This document shows, one piece after another, positions 8,231 through 16,279 of a stretch of DNA of 64,000 nucleotides; position 1 is the first letter of the stretch; every line of letters begins with the position of its first letter. The stretch is from positions 62,001 through 126,000 of the forward strand of contig DASTXR010000083.1 of the NCBI GenBank assembly GCA_035765415.1, read 5' to 3'. Below the pieces are notes generated by a model. The model made no database searches. It worked only from the letters and a program-made list of their open reading frames with translations, and was not told where the DNA came from. This DNA is from CADEED01 sp035765415. Lineage in GTDB: Bacteria > Pseudomonadota > Gammaproteobacteria > Steroidobacterales > Steroidobacteraceae. The translations under genes were made by a program, and so were the position numbers.

Positions 8231-10315
8231 CTACGCCGATTGCGTGGCTACGGGCAGCGCCACATAGAACGCCGCGCCGCGCCCGGCACGGCGCTCCGCC
8301 CAGAGCTTCCCACCGTGCGAGGTCACCAGCGTGCGGCAGATAGATAGGCCCATCCCCAGGCCGCCTTCCTTGGTGGAATGGAACGGCTGAAAAAGGTTTT
8401 CGACATCGTTCGGCAATCCGACGCCGCAGTCCAGCACGCCGATTCGCACTTCGCTCTCGGCCCTGAACGTGGTGACGGTGAGGATGCGGTCTTCCGGCGG
8501 AATCGTTTCCATGGCGTCGCATGCGTTCACGAACAGGTTGAGCACGACCTGCTGTAGTTGCACGCGGTCCGTCATGGCGAGCGGCAGGTCTGCGGCCAGG
8601 ATCTTCGCGACGCAGACCCGGCGCGAGTTGAGGTCGCTGTGGATGAGACGCAGCAGCTCCTCGACACTCTCGTTCACGTTCACCGGCTGAAGTGAGACCG
8701 TTCCGCGGCGCAGCATGGTGCGCAGGCGGTCGATGATCTCGAGCGCGCGCCGATTGGCGTCGACGATGTCTTTGAAAATGGCGCGAACCTCGGCGAGGTC
8801 GGGTGTGTCGCGCGAAATGCAGTGCTGGCCAGTCTGTGCATTGATGAGAATGCTGGTGAGTGGCTGGCCAAGCTCGTGGGCGATGGAGCTCGACAGCGCG
8901 CTCAGCGAGGCCACGCGTGAAAGATGGGCCAGCTCTTCTTTTTGCAGCAGACCCTCGGCGGCAGCTTCTTTTTGCCGCGTGATGTCCATGGCAACTCCGA
9001 GTATTCGCGGAGGTACGTCCTCTTCGGCGAGGTTCAGATCCCGGCCTGGACTGTGACCGCGCGCGGCGATCCAGCGCACCGAACCGTCGGGCAGGATGAC
9101 GCGAAACTCCGATTCGTAGTAGCCGCCGTTCGCCAGCGCGTGCTGGATCGCAGTTGCACGCACCGGGTAGTCGTCGGGGTGAACACGCCCGGCGAGCGTA
9201 GTGTGATCGATGGGCGAGTGCGGTTCGAAGCCGAAGAGCCCTTCATCCTGGATCCACACCCTGTCGTTCTTCACGTCCCAATCCCACATCGCCAGCCTCG
9301 CGCTCTCCGCCGCCAGGCTCATGCGTGCCTCGCTGGCGCGTAATGCCTCTTTGGATCGCCTTTCTTCTTCGATGGCCGCCGCGAGCAACAGCAATGGAGT
9401 TGCCGCCACGAGCAGGAACAGCTGCAGGGCAAGCGCATTTTCCGCAGGCGTTTGTGCCAGGAACGGCCCGCGTCCGTGCATCGTTCCCCAGATAGCGAGG
9501 ATCGTGATGAGCAGCATGGAGGCGCTGATGCCTCCGAGCCCGAAGCGGAGGGCTGCCCAGATGAGCAGGGGAACGGGTGCGTAGATGAGCGCCGGTGAGG
9601 TGTCAGGTCCCGCAGGCGACCGGCCGAAGTCGAGCCACCCGATGACGATGATGGCCGCAGCAAGGCAACTCGCTTCCAGCAGGTGCTTGGGCGCGACCTT
9701 CGCCCTCGTAGTCAGCTGATTGACGGCAATCAGGATGACCGGCACCAGCACGATCGTTGTCACGGCATTCGAAATGCTGAGATTGCGCCACTCGACCCAG
9801 TATTCACTGCCGAAACGATTCGAGAGCGTGAGGGCGGCTCCCCAGAGTGCCGTTGCCGCAGGAACGATGATCACCGCGACCAGGACAAAGAGCATGGCTT
9901 CACGAAGGCTGTCGAGCCTGAAAGGCGACCTGATGAACATGCGGATGCCCGCCGCCGTCAATACGGCCTTCACGGCATCGAAAGCCTCGCAGTGCAACGC
10001 ATAGAGAGGCGGCCAGTCTTCCTGCTGCGTGGCGATGAAGTGACTGGCAGCGGCGGCCAGCGTGTACGCCCACCAGTGCCGCGTGGGGACGAGCAGCAGG
10101 ACGGATACGAGGATCGCGTGCGGCGGAAAAAACAGGGACACCTTGCTGTCGGGAAAACACAGCAACCAGGCGGTTCGCGTCGCCAGGTAGTAGACGACGC
10201 CGCTCCCCAGAACCCAGAACACCGTGCGCGCCGAAGACCTGGCTTGCTTGTCGAGCCAGGTGATCGTATGGAAATCCTTTTCGCTATTGGAGGTTGAATG
10301 CCGGGTTGGCTCCAT
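8231..10315 (-). CDS. MASE1-PAS hybrid-free sensor histidine kinase
   Basis: A 694-residue membrane sensor kinase. Residues about 30-315 form a multi-helix MASE1-type sensory domain (RTVFWVLGSGVVYYLA...SLFFPPHAILV). A PAS fold with PAC tail follows (about 330-450, HPDDYP...SEFRVILPDGSVRWIAARG). The HisKA box is SIAHELGQPLTSIL (phospho-accepting H480). The HATPase_c domain has the N box VLNLFVNACDAM (N598), a G1 box DCGVGLP and a G2 box GGLGMGLSIC. No receiver domain is fused and no response regulator is adjacent, so it is an orphan kinase here. HisKA proteins with this motif set resemble FixL/DctB-like kinases. The MASE1 ligand is unknown. Confidence 0.9.
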   Translation of the reverse strand: MEPTRHSTSNSEKDFHTITWLDKQARSSARTVFWVLGSGVVYYLATRTAWLLCFPDSKVSLFFPPHAILVSVLLLVPTRHWWAYTLAAAASHFIATQQEDWPPLYALHCEAFDAVKAVLTAAGIRMFIRSPFRLDSLREAMLFVLVAVIIVPAATALWGAALTLSNRFGSEYWVEWRNLSISNAVTTIVLVPVILIAVNQLTTRAKVAPKHLLEASCLAAAIIVIGWLDFGRSPAGPDTSPALIYAPVPLLIWAALRFGLGGISASMLLITILAIWGTMHGRGPFLAQTPAENALALQLFLLVAATPLLLLAAAIEEERRSKEALRASEARMSLAAESARLAMWDWDVKNDRVWIQDEGLFGFEPHSPIDHTTLAGRVHPDDYPVRATAIQHALANGGYYESEFRVILPDGSVRWIAARGHSPGRDLNLAEEDVPPRILGVAMDITRQKEAAAEGLLQKEELAHLSRVASLSALSSSIAHELGQPLTSILINAQTGQHCISRDTPDLAEVRAIFKDIVDANRRALEIIDRLRTMLRRGTVSLQPVNVNESVEELLRLIHSDLNSRRVCVAKILAADLPLAMTDRVQLQQVVLNLFVNACDAMETIPPEDRILTVTTFRAESEVRIGVLDCGVGLPNDVENLFQPFHSTKEGGLGMGLSICRTLVTSHGGKLWAERRAGRGAAFYVALPVATQSA

Positions 10316-10692
10316 CGTTCAACTACTGAGACTTGTGCAAAGTCGTTGGTCTAACTTTCATGGGCGCCCGTGACATCGAGGTTCAGGCCAGCAATTGAAC
10401 AAGAAAGCGCCGGAATGGCAAGTGCGCCGCGCGAACCAGAGTTCTGTTGCCGCAGACCTTGAATGCGCGGCTGCCCCTCGGCGTTCCGCCACCTAAGGTT
10501 TCCCGGCGGCGCCGCCGTTTCCGGTGGCCGAGATATTGCGACGCTCATCGGACGAGGTGAGAACGAAATCGGTTGCAGAAACGCGGCCCGGAGCGGACGG
10601 CGGGCCCACACATATATATGTGTTGCTGGTCGGACCCGTTTCGCGATCAGCCCCCGACAGCAAGTCCGAAGATCGACGGCGAACACTCCGAC
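10316..10692. other. 377-bp intergenic region holding palindromes
   Basis: Between the divergent histidine kinase start and the small gene at 10693. I see no credible gene in it. It contains a GC palindrome (CGGCGGCGCCGCCG, 10504-10517), an AT palindrome (10608-10623) and the surrounding imperfect inverted repeat, listed separately. Confidence 0.6.
10530..10690. repeat. Large imperfect inverted repeat centred on a 16-bp AT palindrome
   Basis: The centre is ACACATATATATGTGT at 10608-10623, a perfect palindrome. Flanking it are imperfect inverted arms. For example, CGACGCTCATCGGAC (10539-10553) matches the reverse complement of 10664-10678 at 12 of 15 bases. GAAACG-GG-CCG blocks recur closer to the centre on both sides. 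The overall span is about 160 bp. It could be a degenerate MITE/REP-like element or a structured leader of the gene that starts at 10693. Confidence 0.55.
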
Positions 10693-11184
10693 ATGGAAGC
10701 GGTGACGCTGCCCGGCAAGGCGCCGTCGGCACCGCGCGATGTGCATGGCGCCTGGCAGTTCTTCTACACGGAAGACGATGCCGTGCTCGACGGCGGGCGC
10801 AGCCATTTGTCGGTGACGATCGTTCTCATGCTACGCGACGATGACACCTACGACCTCTTGTACAACGCGCGATGGGGCGGCGTCGCGATCGGCGTGGGTT
10901 CCAGGGACGTCGTCGTACGGGAGAGCGGAACGTATTCGTTGTCGGGTGAAGTCCTGTTGCTCGAAGCTGCCACGACGAATCATTCCGAAATGGAAAACAA
11001 CACCGCCGTGCGCCAGCAGGCGATCCCGAACGAGAATCACGTCCTGCTCGCGCACGTGGAGAAGAAGCGGCTGCACGTGGTGGGGCGCTGTGCGAAATAC
11101 CAGGTGGATCCCGTGTGCCGCCTGGCGCCGAACGTCTGGTACAGCCTCACCTCGGAGCTGGGCCGTCGCTGGTTCAAGGAATGA
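10693..11184 (+). CDS. Small protein of unknown function
   Basis: A 163-residue predicted cytosolic protein; I do not recognise the family. The start at 10693 is chosen because upstream in-frame codons run through the inverted repeat. The protein begins MEAVTLPGKAPSAPRDVHGAWQFFY and has alternating hydrophobic strands (SVTIVLMLRDDDTYDLLYN, GTYSLSGEVLLLEAA, NHVLLAHVEKKRLHVVG). This looks like a small all-beta, lipocalin/calycin-like scoring-domain shape ('WxFxxxDG...TYxL...W G'), but that is a visual impression only. There is no signal peptide or transmembrane helix. It is transcribed alone, 161 nt before the next gene. Codon usage resembles its neighbours. Confidence 0.65.
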   Translation: MEAVTLPGKAPSAPRDVHGAWQFFYTEDDAVLDGGRSHLSVTIVLMLRDDDTYDLLYNARWGGVAIGVGSRDVVVRESGTYSLSGEVLLLEAATTNHSEMENNTAVRQQAIPNENHVLLAHVEKKRLHVVGRCAKYQVDPVCRLAPNVWYSLTSELGRRWFKE

Positions 11185-11345
11185 GGGCCCGGGAGGCGGG
11201 GCACTGGTGAAATTGACCTAACATCTCGGCTAGACTTCCCGTGACCCGGCGCGGTTGTGATCTGTGTCATCGCGCGATGGGTCGTTGCAGAAGAACAATC
11301 AAGAATCGCTGCGATAGCCGCGATCGACGCAACAGAGGGAGAATT

Positions 11346-12092
11346 ATGGTGACCCGGTTTCTGCCGCTAGCAGCGGTCCTGTTCCTTTGCCTGGGCGGCT
11401 GTGCGGCCACCACGCACCAGGCCAGCGATGGTTTCAAGCCCCCCTCGGGCAAATACCGCCTGGTTGTCATGAAGCCGGACATCTCGGTCAGCGTGCTCAC
11501 CGCCGGTGGATTGAACGAGCCGCGCGAGGACTGGACGCGGACCGCCCGCGAAAACATCCTGGCCTCCCTCAAACAACAGCAGGCCAAGCGCGGCGGCTCC
11601 ACCCAGGTCGTGTTTGCCAGCACCAGCGCGGCCAGCGACGACCCGAAGCTCGCCGAGCTGGACCGGCTCCACGAGGCCGTGGGCCAGTCCATTCTGCTGC
11701 ACAAGTACACCCCGTACGCCGCGCTGCCTACCAAGCAGCACAAGTTCGACTGGACGCTCGGCAAGCTCGCCACCGATTACGGCGCAGCCACCGGAAACGA
11801 CTACGCGCTCTTCCTGTTCGCGCGCGACAGCTTCTCCAGTGGCGGGCGCGTGGCGCTGCAGGCGGTCGGCATGCTGGGTTGCGTCGTGGGCGTTTGCGTA
11901 ATGCCCGGTGGCGGCATGCAGCAGGCATTCGTGTCGCTCGTCGACCTCAAGTCCGGCAATGTCGTCTGGTTCAACCACCTGGTTTCCACGGTGGGTGACA
12001 TCCGGACGCCTGAGGGCGCCGATGCCATGGTCAACAAGCTGCTCGAGACCATGCGCGAGCCGGACGCACCGAAGAAATCCAGGAAGACCTGA
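11346..12092 (+). CDS. Lipoprotein, first gene of the M48 operon
   Basis: A 248-residue predicted lipoprotein with signal peptide and lipobox LGGC (Cys about 18). The start is set by GGGAGA just before the ATG. The mature region begins SDGFKPPSGKYRLVVMKPDISVSVLTAGGL and includes a glycine-rich hydrophobic segment (VALQAVGMLGCVVGVCVMPGGGM, about 178-200) that may associate with membrane. The family is not recognised with certainty. It is the first gene of a three-gene operon: the M48 protease starts 6 nt after its stop and a second lipoprotein follows. The operon layout suggests an envelope quality-control or maturation unit; this is inference. Confidence 0.72.
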   Translation: MVTRFLPLAAVLFLCLGGCAATTHQASDGFKPPSGKYRLVVMKPDISVSVLTAGGLNEPREDWTRTARENILASLKQQQAKRGGSTQVVFASTSAASDDPKLAELDRLHEAVGQSILLHKYTPYAALPTKQHKFDWTLGKLATDYGAATGNDYALFLFARDSFSSGGRVALQAVGMLGCVVGVCVMPGGGMQQAFVSLVDLKSGNVVWFNHLVSTVGDIRTPEGADAMVNKLLETMREPDAPKKSRKT

Positions 12093-12098
12093 GCGGCC

Positions 12099-13319
12099 AT
12101 GAAGGGGTCCCGCAGACATTTCCTGATCGGCGGCGGCGCCTGCGCGGCCTGCCTGTCGTCAATGGCGGGCGCACGCGTGCTGCCCACCAATCTCGAATCG
12201 CTGGTGGACACCAACTACGAGCCGCTGGATGCCGACGAACGCGGCATGTGGCAAAGCTGCGAGCGGATCGAAGAAATGATCCGCACTTCACCGCAGCGGT
12301 TCGACGCGCCCGCGCTGCACGACTACACGCGCGGCGTGGTCGAGCGGCTGGTAGGGCGTGAGACGCCCGATCTGCGCATCTACCTGATGCGTGATTCCAT
12401 GTTCAATGCTTCGATGTATCCCACCGGCATGATGATCGTGAACACGGGGTTCATGGCGCGGGTTCGCAACGAAGCGCAGTACGCGGCCGTGCTGGGCCAC
12501 GAAGCCGGGCATTTTTTCCGCAAGCACAGCATCGCCGGTTACCGCAGCATACGGCGCAAGAGTTCCACGATGGCATTCATCGGCGCCGCGGCCAATGCCG
12601 CGGCCGGTTACTCGGGCCAGGGGTCGTGGATCGACGCCGCCAACGTGATCAACCAGGCACTGGTGCTGTCGGTGTTCCAGTTCAGCCGCGCGCACGAGGC
12701 CGAAGCGGATGCCTACGGCATCCAGCTCATGTCGCGGGCGGGATATTCAACGACCGCGGCTTCACAGGTATGGAGCCAGCTCATTGCCGAGCGCAAGGCC
12801 AGCGCGAAGCAACGCGGCGCGAAATACAACGATCGCTCGGAGTCGGCATTTTCGACGCATCCTCCCAGTGAGGATCGCATGCAGGACCTGGCCGATACCG
12901 CCGATCACCTGACTACCGTATCGGGCGCAGCCTCCGCCGACGGGCGCGACGAATGGCTGGCGGCGATCCAGCCGCATCGTGCCATGTTGCTCGAAGAACA
13001 GATCAAGCTGAACGATCCGGGCGCAAGCCTGTACCTGGTGGAAAGCCTCGCCCAGGATGGCTGGACCGGAGTGCTTCGTTACAACGAAGGCGAGATCTAT
13101 CGGCTGCGCAATGCCGCGGGTGACGACGTGAAAGCGGCGGACGCCTTTGCCGCATCCACGGCGCTGCCCGATGCGCCCGCGGAAGCGTGGCGCGCGCATG
13201 GGTTCGCATTGCTCAAGGCGGGCAAGACGCCCGAAGGGCGAGAGGCGCTGAACCAATATCTCACGATGAAACCCGATGCCAGGGATGCCGGGATCGTCCG
13301 TTACACATTGAATCAATAA
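12099..13319 (+). CDS. M48-family metalloprotease with Tat-type signal
   Basis: A 406-residue exported zinc protease. The N-terminus GSRRHFLIGGGAC looks like a twin-arginine signal. The catalytic site is HEAGH (134-138), with the third ligand Glu in AHEAEADAYGIQLM (E200), the HExxH...ExEAD pattern of family M48 (BepA/LoiP/Oma1 group). The C-terminal ~110 residues are helical and TPR-like (residues about 300-400, 'AWRAHGFALLKAGKTPEGREALNQYL'), as in BepA-type outer-membrane quality-control proteases. It sits between two lipoprotein genes, which may be its partners or anchors. Tat export, if real, would mean the enzyme folds before export. Confidence 0.88.
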   Translation: MKGSRRHFLIGGGACAACLSSMAGARVLPTNLESLVDTNYEPLDADERGMWQSCERIEEMIRTSPQRFDAPALHDYTRGVVERLVGRETPDLRIYLMRDSMFNASMYPTGMMIVNTGFMARVRNEAQYAAVLGHEAGHFFRKHSIAGYRSIRRKSSTMAFIGAAANAAAGYSGQGSWIDAANVINQALVLSVFQFSRAHEAEADAYGIQLMSRAGYSTTAASQVWSQLIAERKASAKQRGAKYNDRSESAFSTHPPSEDRMQDLADTADHLTTVSGAASADGRDEWLAAIQPHRAMLLEEQIKLNDPGASLYLVESLAQDGWTGVLRYNEGEIYRLRNAAGDDVKAADAFAASTALPDAPAEAWRAHGFALLKAGKTPEGREALNQYLTMKPDARDAGIVRYTLNQ

Positions 13320-13330
13320 GGTTCGAAGAC

Positions 13331-13918
13331 ATGAAAGCACGCATTCTGTTCGCGTTGATGCCGATGTTCCTCGCCGGCTGCATTCCGACGTACACGCTCA
13401 AGAAAGCGGGACCCACCACCGTGGCCAACGGCGCATTCACCGTGCAGCCGAGCTCGGCGTGGAACGTGGTCCCGAAGGACGTGAGCCGCACGCAATGGGA
13501 AGAGGTGTGGACCCAGAATGGCCCGCTGCTCGATACCGTCGCGTTCCTCGGCGGCCTGCCCGAAGGCAAGGCGGTGGTCGTGCAGAAAAAGAAAGAAGAA
13601 CAACGCGTGCCGCTGTTCCGCGCCAACATGTCGCCGGAAGACCTGGCCTCGATGGTCGAAGCTTCCTACCGCATCAGGGGCGTGACCGTCTTCAACGTGG
13701 AATCGGTGGATCCGGTGGAATTCCTCGGCGGCCAGGGAATCCGCGTGCGCTTCAACTACGCGCCGAGCAATGGCATCACGAAGAAGGGCGACTGCGTGCT
13801 GCGTGTCATCGACAAGAAACTGTACGTGATGAAACTCGAAGGCGTTTCGAGCCACTACTTCAACGCGGTCGTGCCCGAGTTCGACCTGCTCGTGTCCACG
13901 GCGGCCTTGCAGAAATAG
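13331..13918 (+). CDS. Lipoprotein, third gene of the M48 operon
   Basis: A 195-residue predicted lipoprotein: signal peptide MKARILFALMPMF followed by the lipobox LAGC (Cys about 17). The start lies 11 nt after the protease stop codon. The mature domain is a mixed alpha/beta sequence (AFTVQPSSAWNVVPKDV..., PLLDTVAFLGGLPEGKAVVVQKKKEEQ, VEFLGGQGIRVRFNYAPSNGITKKGDCVLRVIDKKLYVMKLEGVSSHYF). I do not recognise the family. Its operon position suggests it works with the M48 protease. It converges with the next gene with no space between stop codons. Confidence 0.75.
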   Translation: MKARILFALMPMFLAGCIPTYTLKKAGPTTVANGAFTVQPSSAWNVVPKDVSRTQWEEVWTQNGPLLDTVAFLGGLPEGKAVVVQKKKEEQRVPLFRANMSPEDLASMVEASYRIRGVTVFNVESVDPVEFLGGQGIRVRFNYAPSNGITKKGDCVLRVIDKKLYVMKLEGVSSHYFNAVVPEFDLLVSTAALQK

Positions 13919-14428
13919 TCAGCGCGCCTGGTAGGTAGCCTTGATCGCGGCGAACACCGGCTCGTTCGCTTCGAAGCTCTCCCGGTCGGCGATGAAGAAG
14001 AGCAGGGACGTGCCGGCCTGCATGAACGAGTAATACGTGAGCGACTCGATCGCAAGCGTGTGCGCCGTGCGCTTCTCGATGAGCGCCGTGGCCGCGCCCG
14101 CGGCCGCCTGGTCCCTGAAGCCGAGCACATGTATCGAGAATCGATTCTCGCCATTCGCATGAACGGAACAGGAGTGGTCGGCGGCGAGGGCCACGATATC
14201 CTTCTCGAACGTGCGCCGCAGCGCGCGTTCGATGTACTTGCCCAGCGTCGTTGCATCCTCGTCGGTGACGGGGATGATGGAGCTCTTCGCGAGCGACGAC
14301 TGAACGGCCTCGAGCAGCTGACCGTCCGTTATCTTCAATTTCCCTTCGCAGGCAAGCGACGCGGGCGCGCATCCGAGCAGGACCAGCGCACAGGCGAGCA
14401 GCACTACCGGGCCGATGACTTTGCTCAT
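13919..14428 (-). CDS. Lipoprotein of unknown function coupled to an L,D-transpeptidase-like gene
   Basis: A 169-residue predicted lipoprotein with lipobox LLGC (Cys about 20) and a possible second cysteine pair in the mature domain (CEGK..., DHSCSVHANG). No family is recognised. The ATG overlaps the stop codon of the upstream L,D-transpeptidase-like gene by 4 nt, so the two are translationally coupled and probably act together in the envelope. An immunity or chaperone role would fit a coupled peptidoglycan enzyme, but nothing in the sequence proves it. Confidence 0.7.
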   Translation of the reverse strand: MSKVIGPVVLLACALVLLGCAPASLACEGKLKITDGQLLEAVQSSLAKSSIIPVTDEDATTLGKYIERALRRTFEKDIVALAADHSCSVHANGENRFSIHVLGFRDQAAAGAATALIEKRTAHTLAIESLTYYSFMQAGTSLLFFIADRESFEANEPVFAAIKATYQAR

Positions 14429-15027
14429 ATCTCTCTCGTGTAGCTAGCGCGAATGTCGGGCGCCCTGGCCGCGGCGACGACGACCAGCAGATTCCGCTCG
14501 GTGACCAGCCTGGCAATGGCATCGTCGACGGCGGTGGTTCCCAGGCCGGACAACTCGGCGATCTGCAACTTGAAGACATCGTAATCGCCGATGATTTCCA
14601 CGCATCCTGCCGATCCGAAACCGATATCTTTTTCGCTCGCCGGCCCGCCATGAATATAGAAGGCGCCTTCCATGACGATGGCGCCGCGACCCGGTGAATA
14701 TCTGTTGCGCACTTCGTAATCGCGGATGTAGCGCTTCACAATTATTGAACGTGCCCTGGAAAGCCCGGCATTGACCCAGCCCCTGGTCTTGTAGTGTGTG
14801 TCCGGCTTGGCGGGATCGTTCCAGTAGGGCATGAAGCGAGGCGCTTTGTGCTGGTGCGTCGTCGCCTTGCCGGTGGCGTCCGAGCCGCTGACGGTGATTT
14901 CGTAAACCGGCACTTTGTAAAGTTCGATCTTGCCGTCGTTGTCGATGTCGTCGTCAGGATACGAACGCGCCTCATACGAGCCCACGATCTTGTTGGAGAT
15001 GTTGACTGTGACGCGCCTGCTCTTCAT
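14425..15027 (-). CDS. L,D-transpeptidase-like (YkuD/Tlde1-like) protein
   Basis: A 200-residue protein. Around residues 123-145 it reads FYIHGGPASEKDIGFGSAGCVEI. This matches the HxG...S-x-GC-(V/I) catalytic pattern of YkuD-type L,D-transpeptidases and related amidases (His126, Cys142). These enzymes cut or cross-link peptidoglycan stem peptides. There is no obvious Sec signal at the N-terminus (MKSRRVTVNISNKIVG), which is unusual for a housekeeping L,D-transpeptidase. That would suit a type VI-type effector or an enzyme exported another way. The ATG at 15027 is preferred over an upstream in-frame start at 15072. The following lipoprotein gene overlaps it by 4 nt. Confidence 0.65.
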   Translation of the reverse strand: MKSRRVTVNISNKIVGSYEARSYPDDDIDNDGKIELYKVPVYEITVSGSDATGKATTHQHKAPRFMPYWNDPAKPDTHYKTRGWVNAGLSRARSIIVKRYIRDYEVRNRYSPGRGAIVMEGAFYIHGGPASEKDIGFGSAGCVEIIGDYDVFKLQIAELSGLGTTAVDDAIARLVTERNLLVVVAAARAPDIRASYTREI

Positions 15028-15220
15028 ATTACGGGTCCTGTTCGCCGAGGCGATCCATAGCTCGCAAAACACACCAGCGCGCGGGCACGCGTCGGTTCAC
15101 GAGGTTAGTTTGCCAGCCCGCCTTGCCGCAACTGGTGTTCACGCCGCAATCGGCTGAAGTGTGAAACATGCGGTCCTCGTCGCCGCTTTTCCCGAACCGC
15201 TTCGCGGCAAAACAAATTAG

Positions 15221-16267
15221 ATGCAAGAACAGAAGAATCATTCGATCGAGCCCGTCGGCGTCAGCATGCGTACTGCCTGGGACGAATTCGTCGCGGCCAA
15301 CAACGGCTCCTTCTATCACCTGTACGACTGGAAAGACGTCAACGAGCAGTCGCTCGGGCACGCCTGCGAATTTCTCGCGGCGCGCGATGCGGCGGGCACC
15401 ATCACGGGAATTCTCCCGCTCGTGTTCGTGAAGAGCAGGCTCTTCGGGCGCATCCTGTGTTCGATGCCGTTCATGAACTACGGCGGTCCGGTCGCCGCAA
15501 CGCCCGAGGTGGCCGCCGCGCTCACGCGCCAGGCCGTCGCCCGCAGCGAGGCGCTCGGCGCCGACTACCTCGAGCTGCGTTGCCCTGCGACGCTGGAAAC
15601 GACGATGGCGGTGTCGACGCGCAAGATCAGCATGATCGTGCCGCTCATGCCGGATGCGGAAGCGCTGTTCAATTCCTTCTCGTCCAAGCATCGCAAGAAC
15701 ATACGCCGCGCGCAGAAGGAAAAGCTCGAAGTGCGCAGGGGCGGCCTCGAACTGCTCGACGACTTCTTCCACGTCCTCGAACTTTCCTGGCACAGCCTCG
15801 GCACGCCGATGTATTCGAAGAGCTACTTCGAGCGCATCCTGAAAACCTTTCCGGGCAACACGACTATCTACACCTGCAACCTCGAGGGAAAGCCCATTGC
15901 GGTGGCGATGACCGGGCATTTCAACGGTGTCGTGGAAGGCATGTGGGCCGGAGCGCGCCGGGAGTTCCGCAACCTGGACGCGAACTACGTGCTGTACTGG
16001 GAAATGCTGCGCCACGCCTGCGAGAGCGGCCACAAACTCTTTCACCTCGGCAGGTCCACGTCCCAGTCTGGCGCCGAGCAGTTCAAGAGCAAGTGGAACG
16101 CGGAAACGCACCAGCTCTACTGGTACTTCCACCGTCCCGATGGCGGCGCCATGCCGCAGTTGAACGTCGACAATCCGAAATATCGGCTTGCCATTTCCGC
16201 ATGGCAGCGCATGCCGCTGTGGGCAACCCGCCTGGTCGGGCCACCGCTCGCGCGGCTGATTCCCTGA
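15221..16267 (+). CDS. FemAB-like protein, XrtA/PEP-CTERM-associated type
   Basis: A 348-residue acyltransferase-fold protein. It has the FemAB/GNAT double-domain layout: W-x-x-F-V near the start (AWDEFVAANNGSFYHLYDWKDV), a central KHRKNIRRAQKEKLEV basic helix, and GKPIAVAMTGHFNGVVEGMWAGA with FRNLDANYVLYWEML, and the terminal FHLGRST...FKSKWNAE block. This is the pattern of the FemAB subfamily found with exopolysaccharide/XrtA exosortase loci (TIGR03019-like), with a length close to the usual ~350. No exosortase, glycosyltransferase or PEP-CTERM protein is visible nearby, so the exact role (probably amino-acyl or acyl transfer in polysaccharide assembly) is open. It converges with the alpha/beta hydrolase gene 12 nt away. 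Confidence 0.85.
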   Translation: MQEQKNHSIEPVGVSMRTAWDEFVAANNGSFYHLYDWKDVNEQSLGHACEFLAARDAAGTITGILPLVFVKSRLFGRILCSMPFMNYGGPVAATPEVAAALTRQAVARSEALGADYLELRCPATLETTMAVSTRKISMIVPLMPDAEALFNSFSSKHRKNIRRAQKEKLEVRRGGLELLDDFFHVLELSWHSLGTPMYSKSYFERILKTFPGNTTIYTCNLEGKPIAVAMTGHFNGVVEGMWAGARREFRNLDANYVLYWEMLRHACESGHKLFHLGRSTSQSGAEQFKSKWNAETHQLYWYFHRPDGGAMPQLNVDNPKYRLAISAWQRMPLWATRLVGPPLARLIP

Positions 16268-16279
16268 GCGCGTCGCCAA

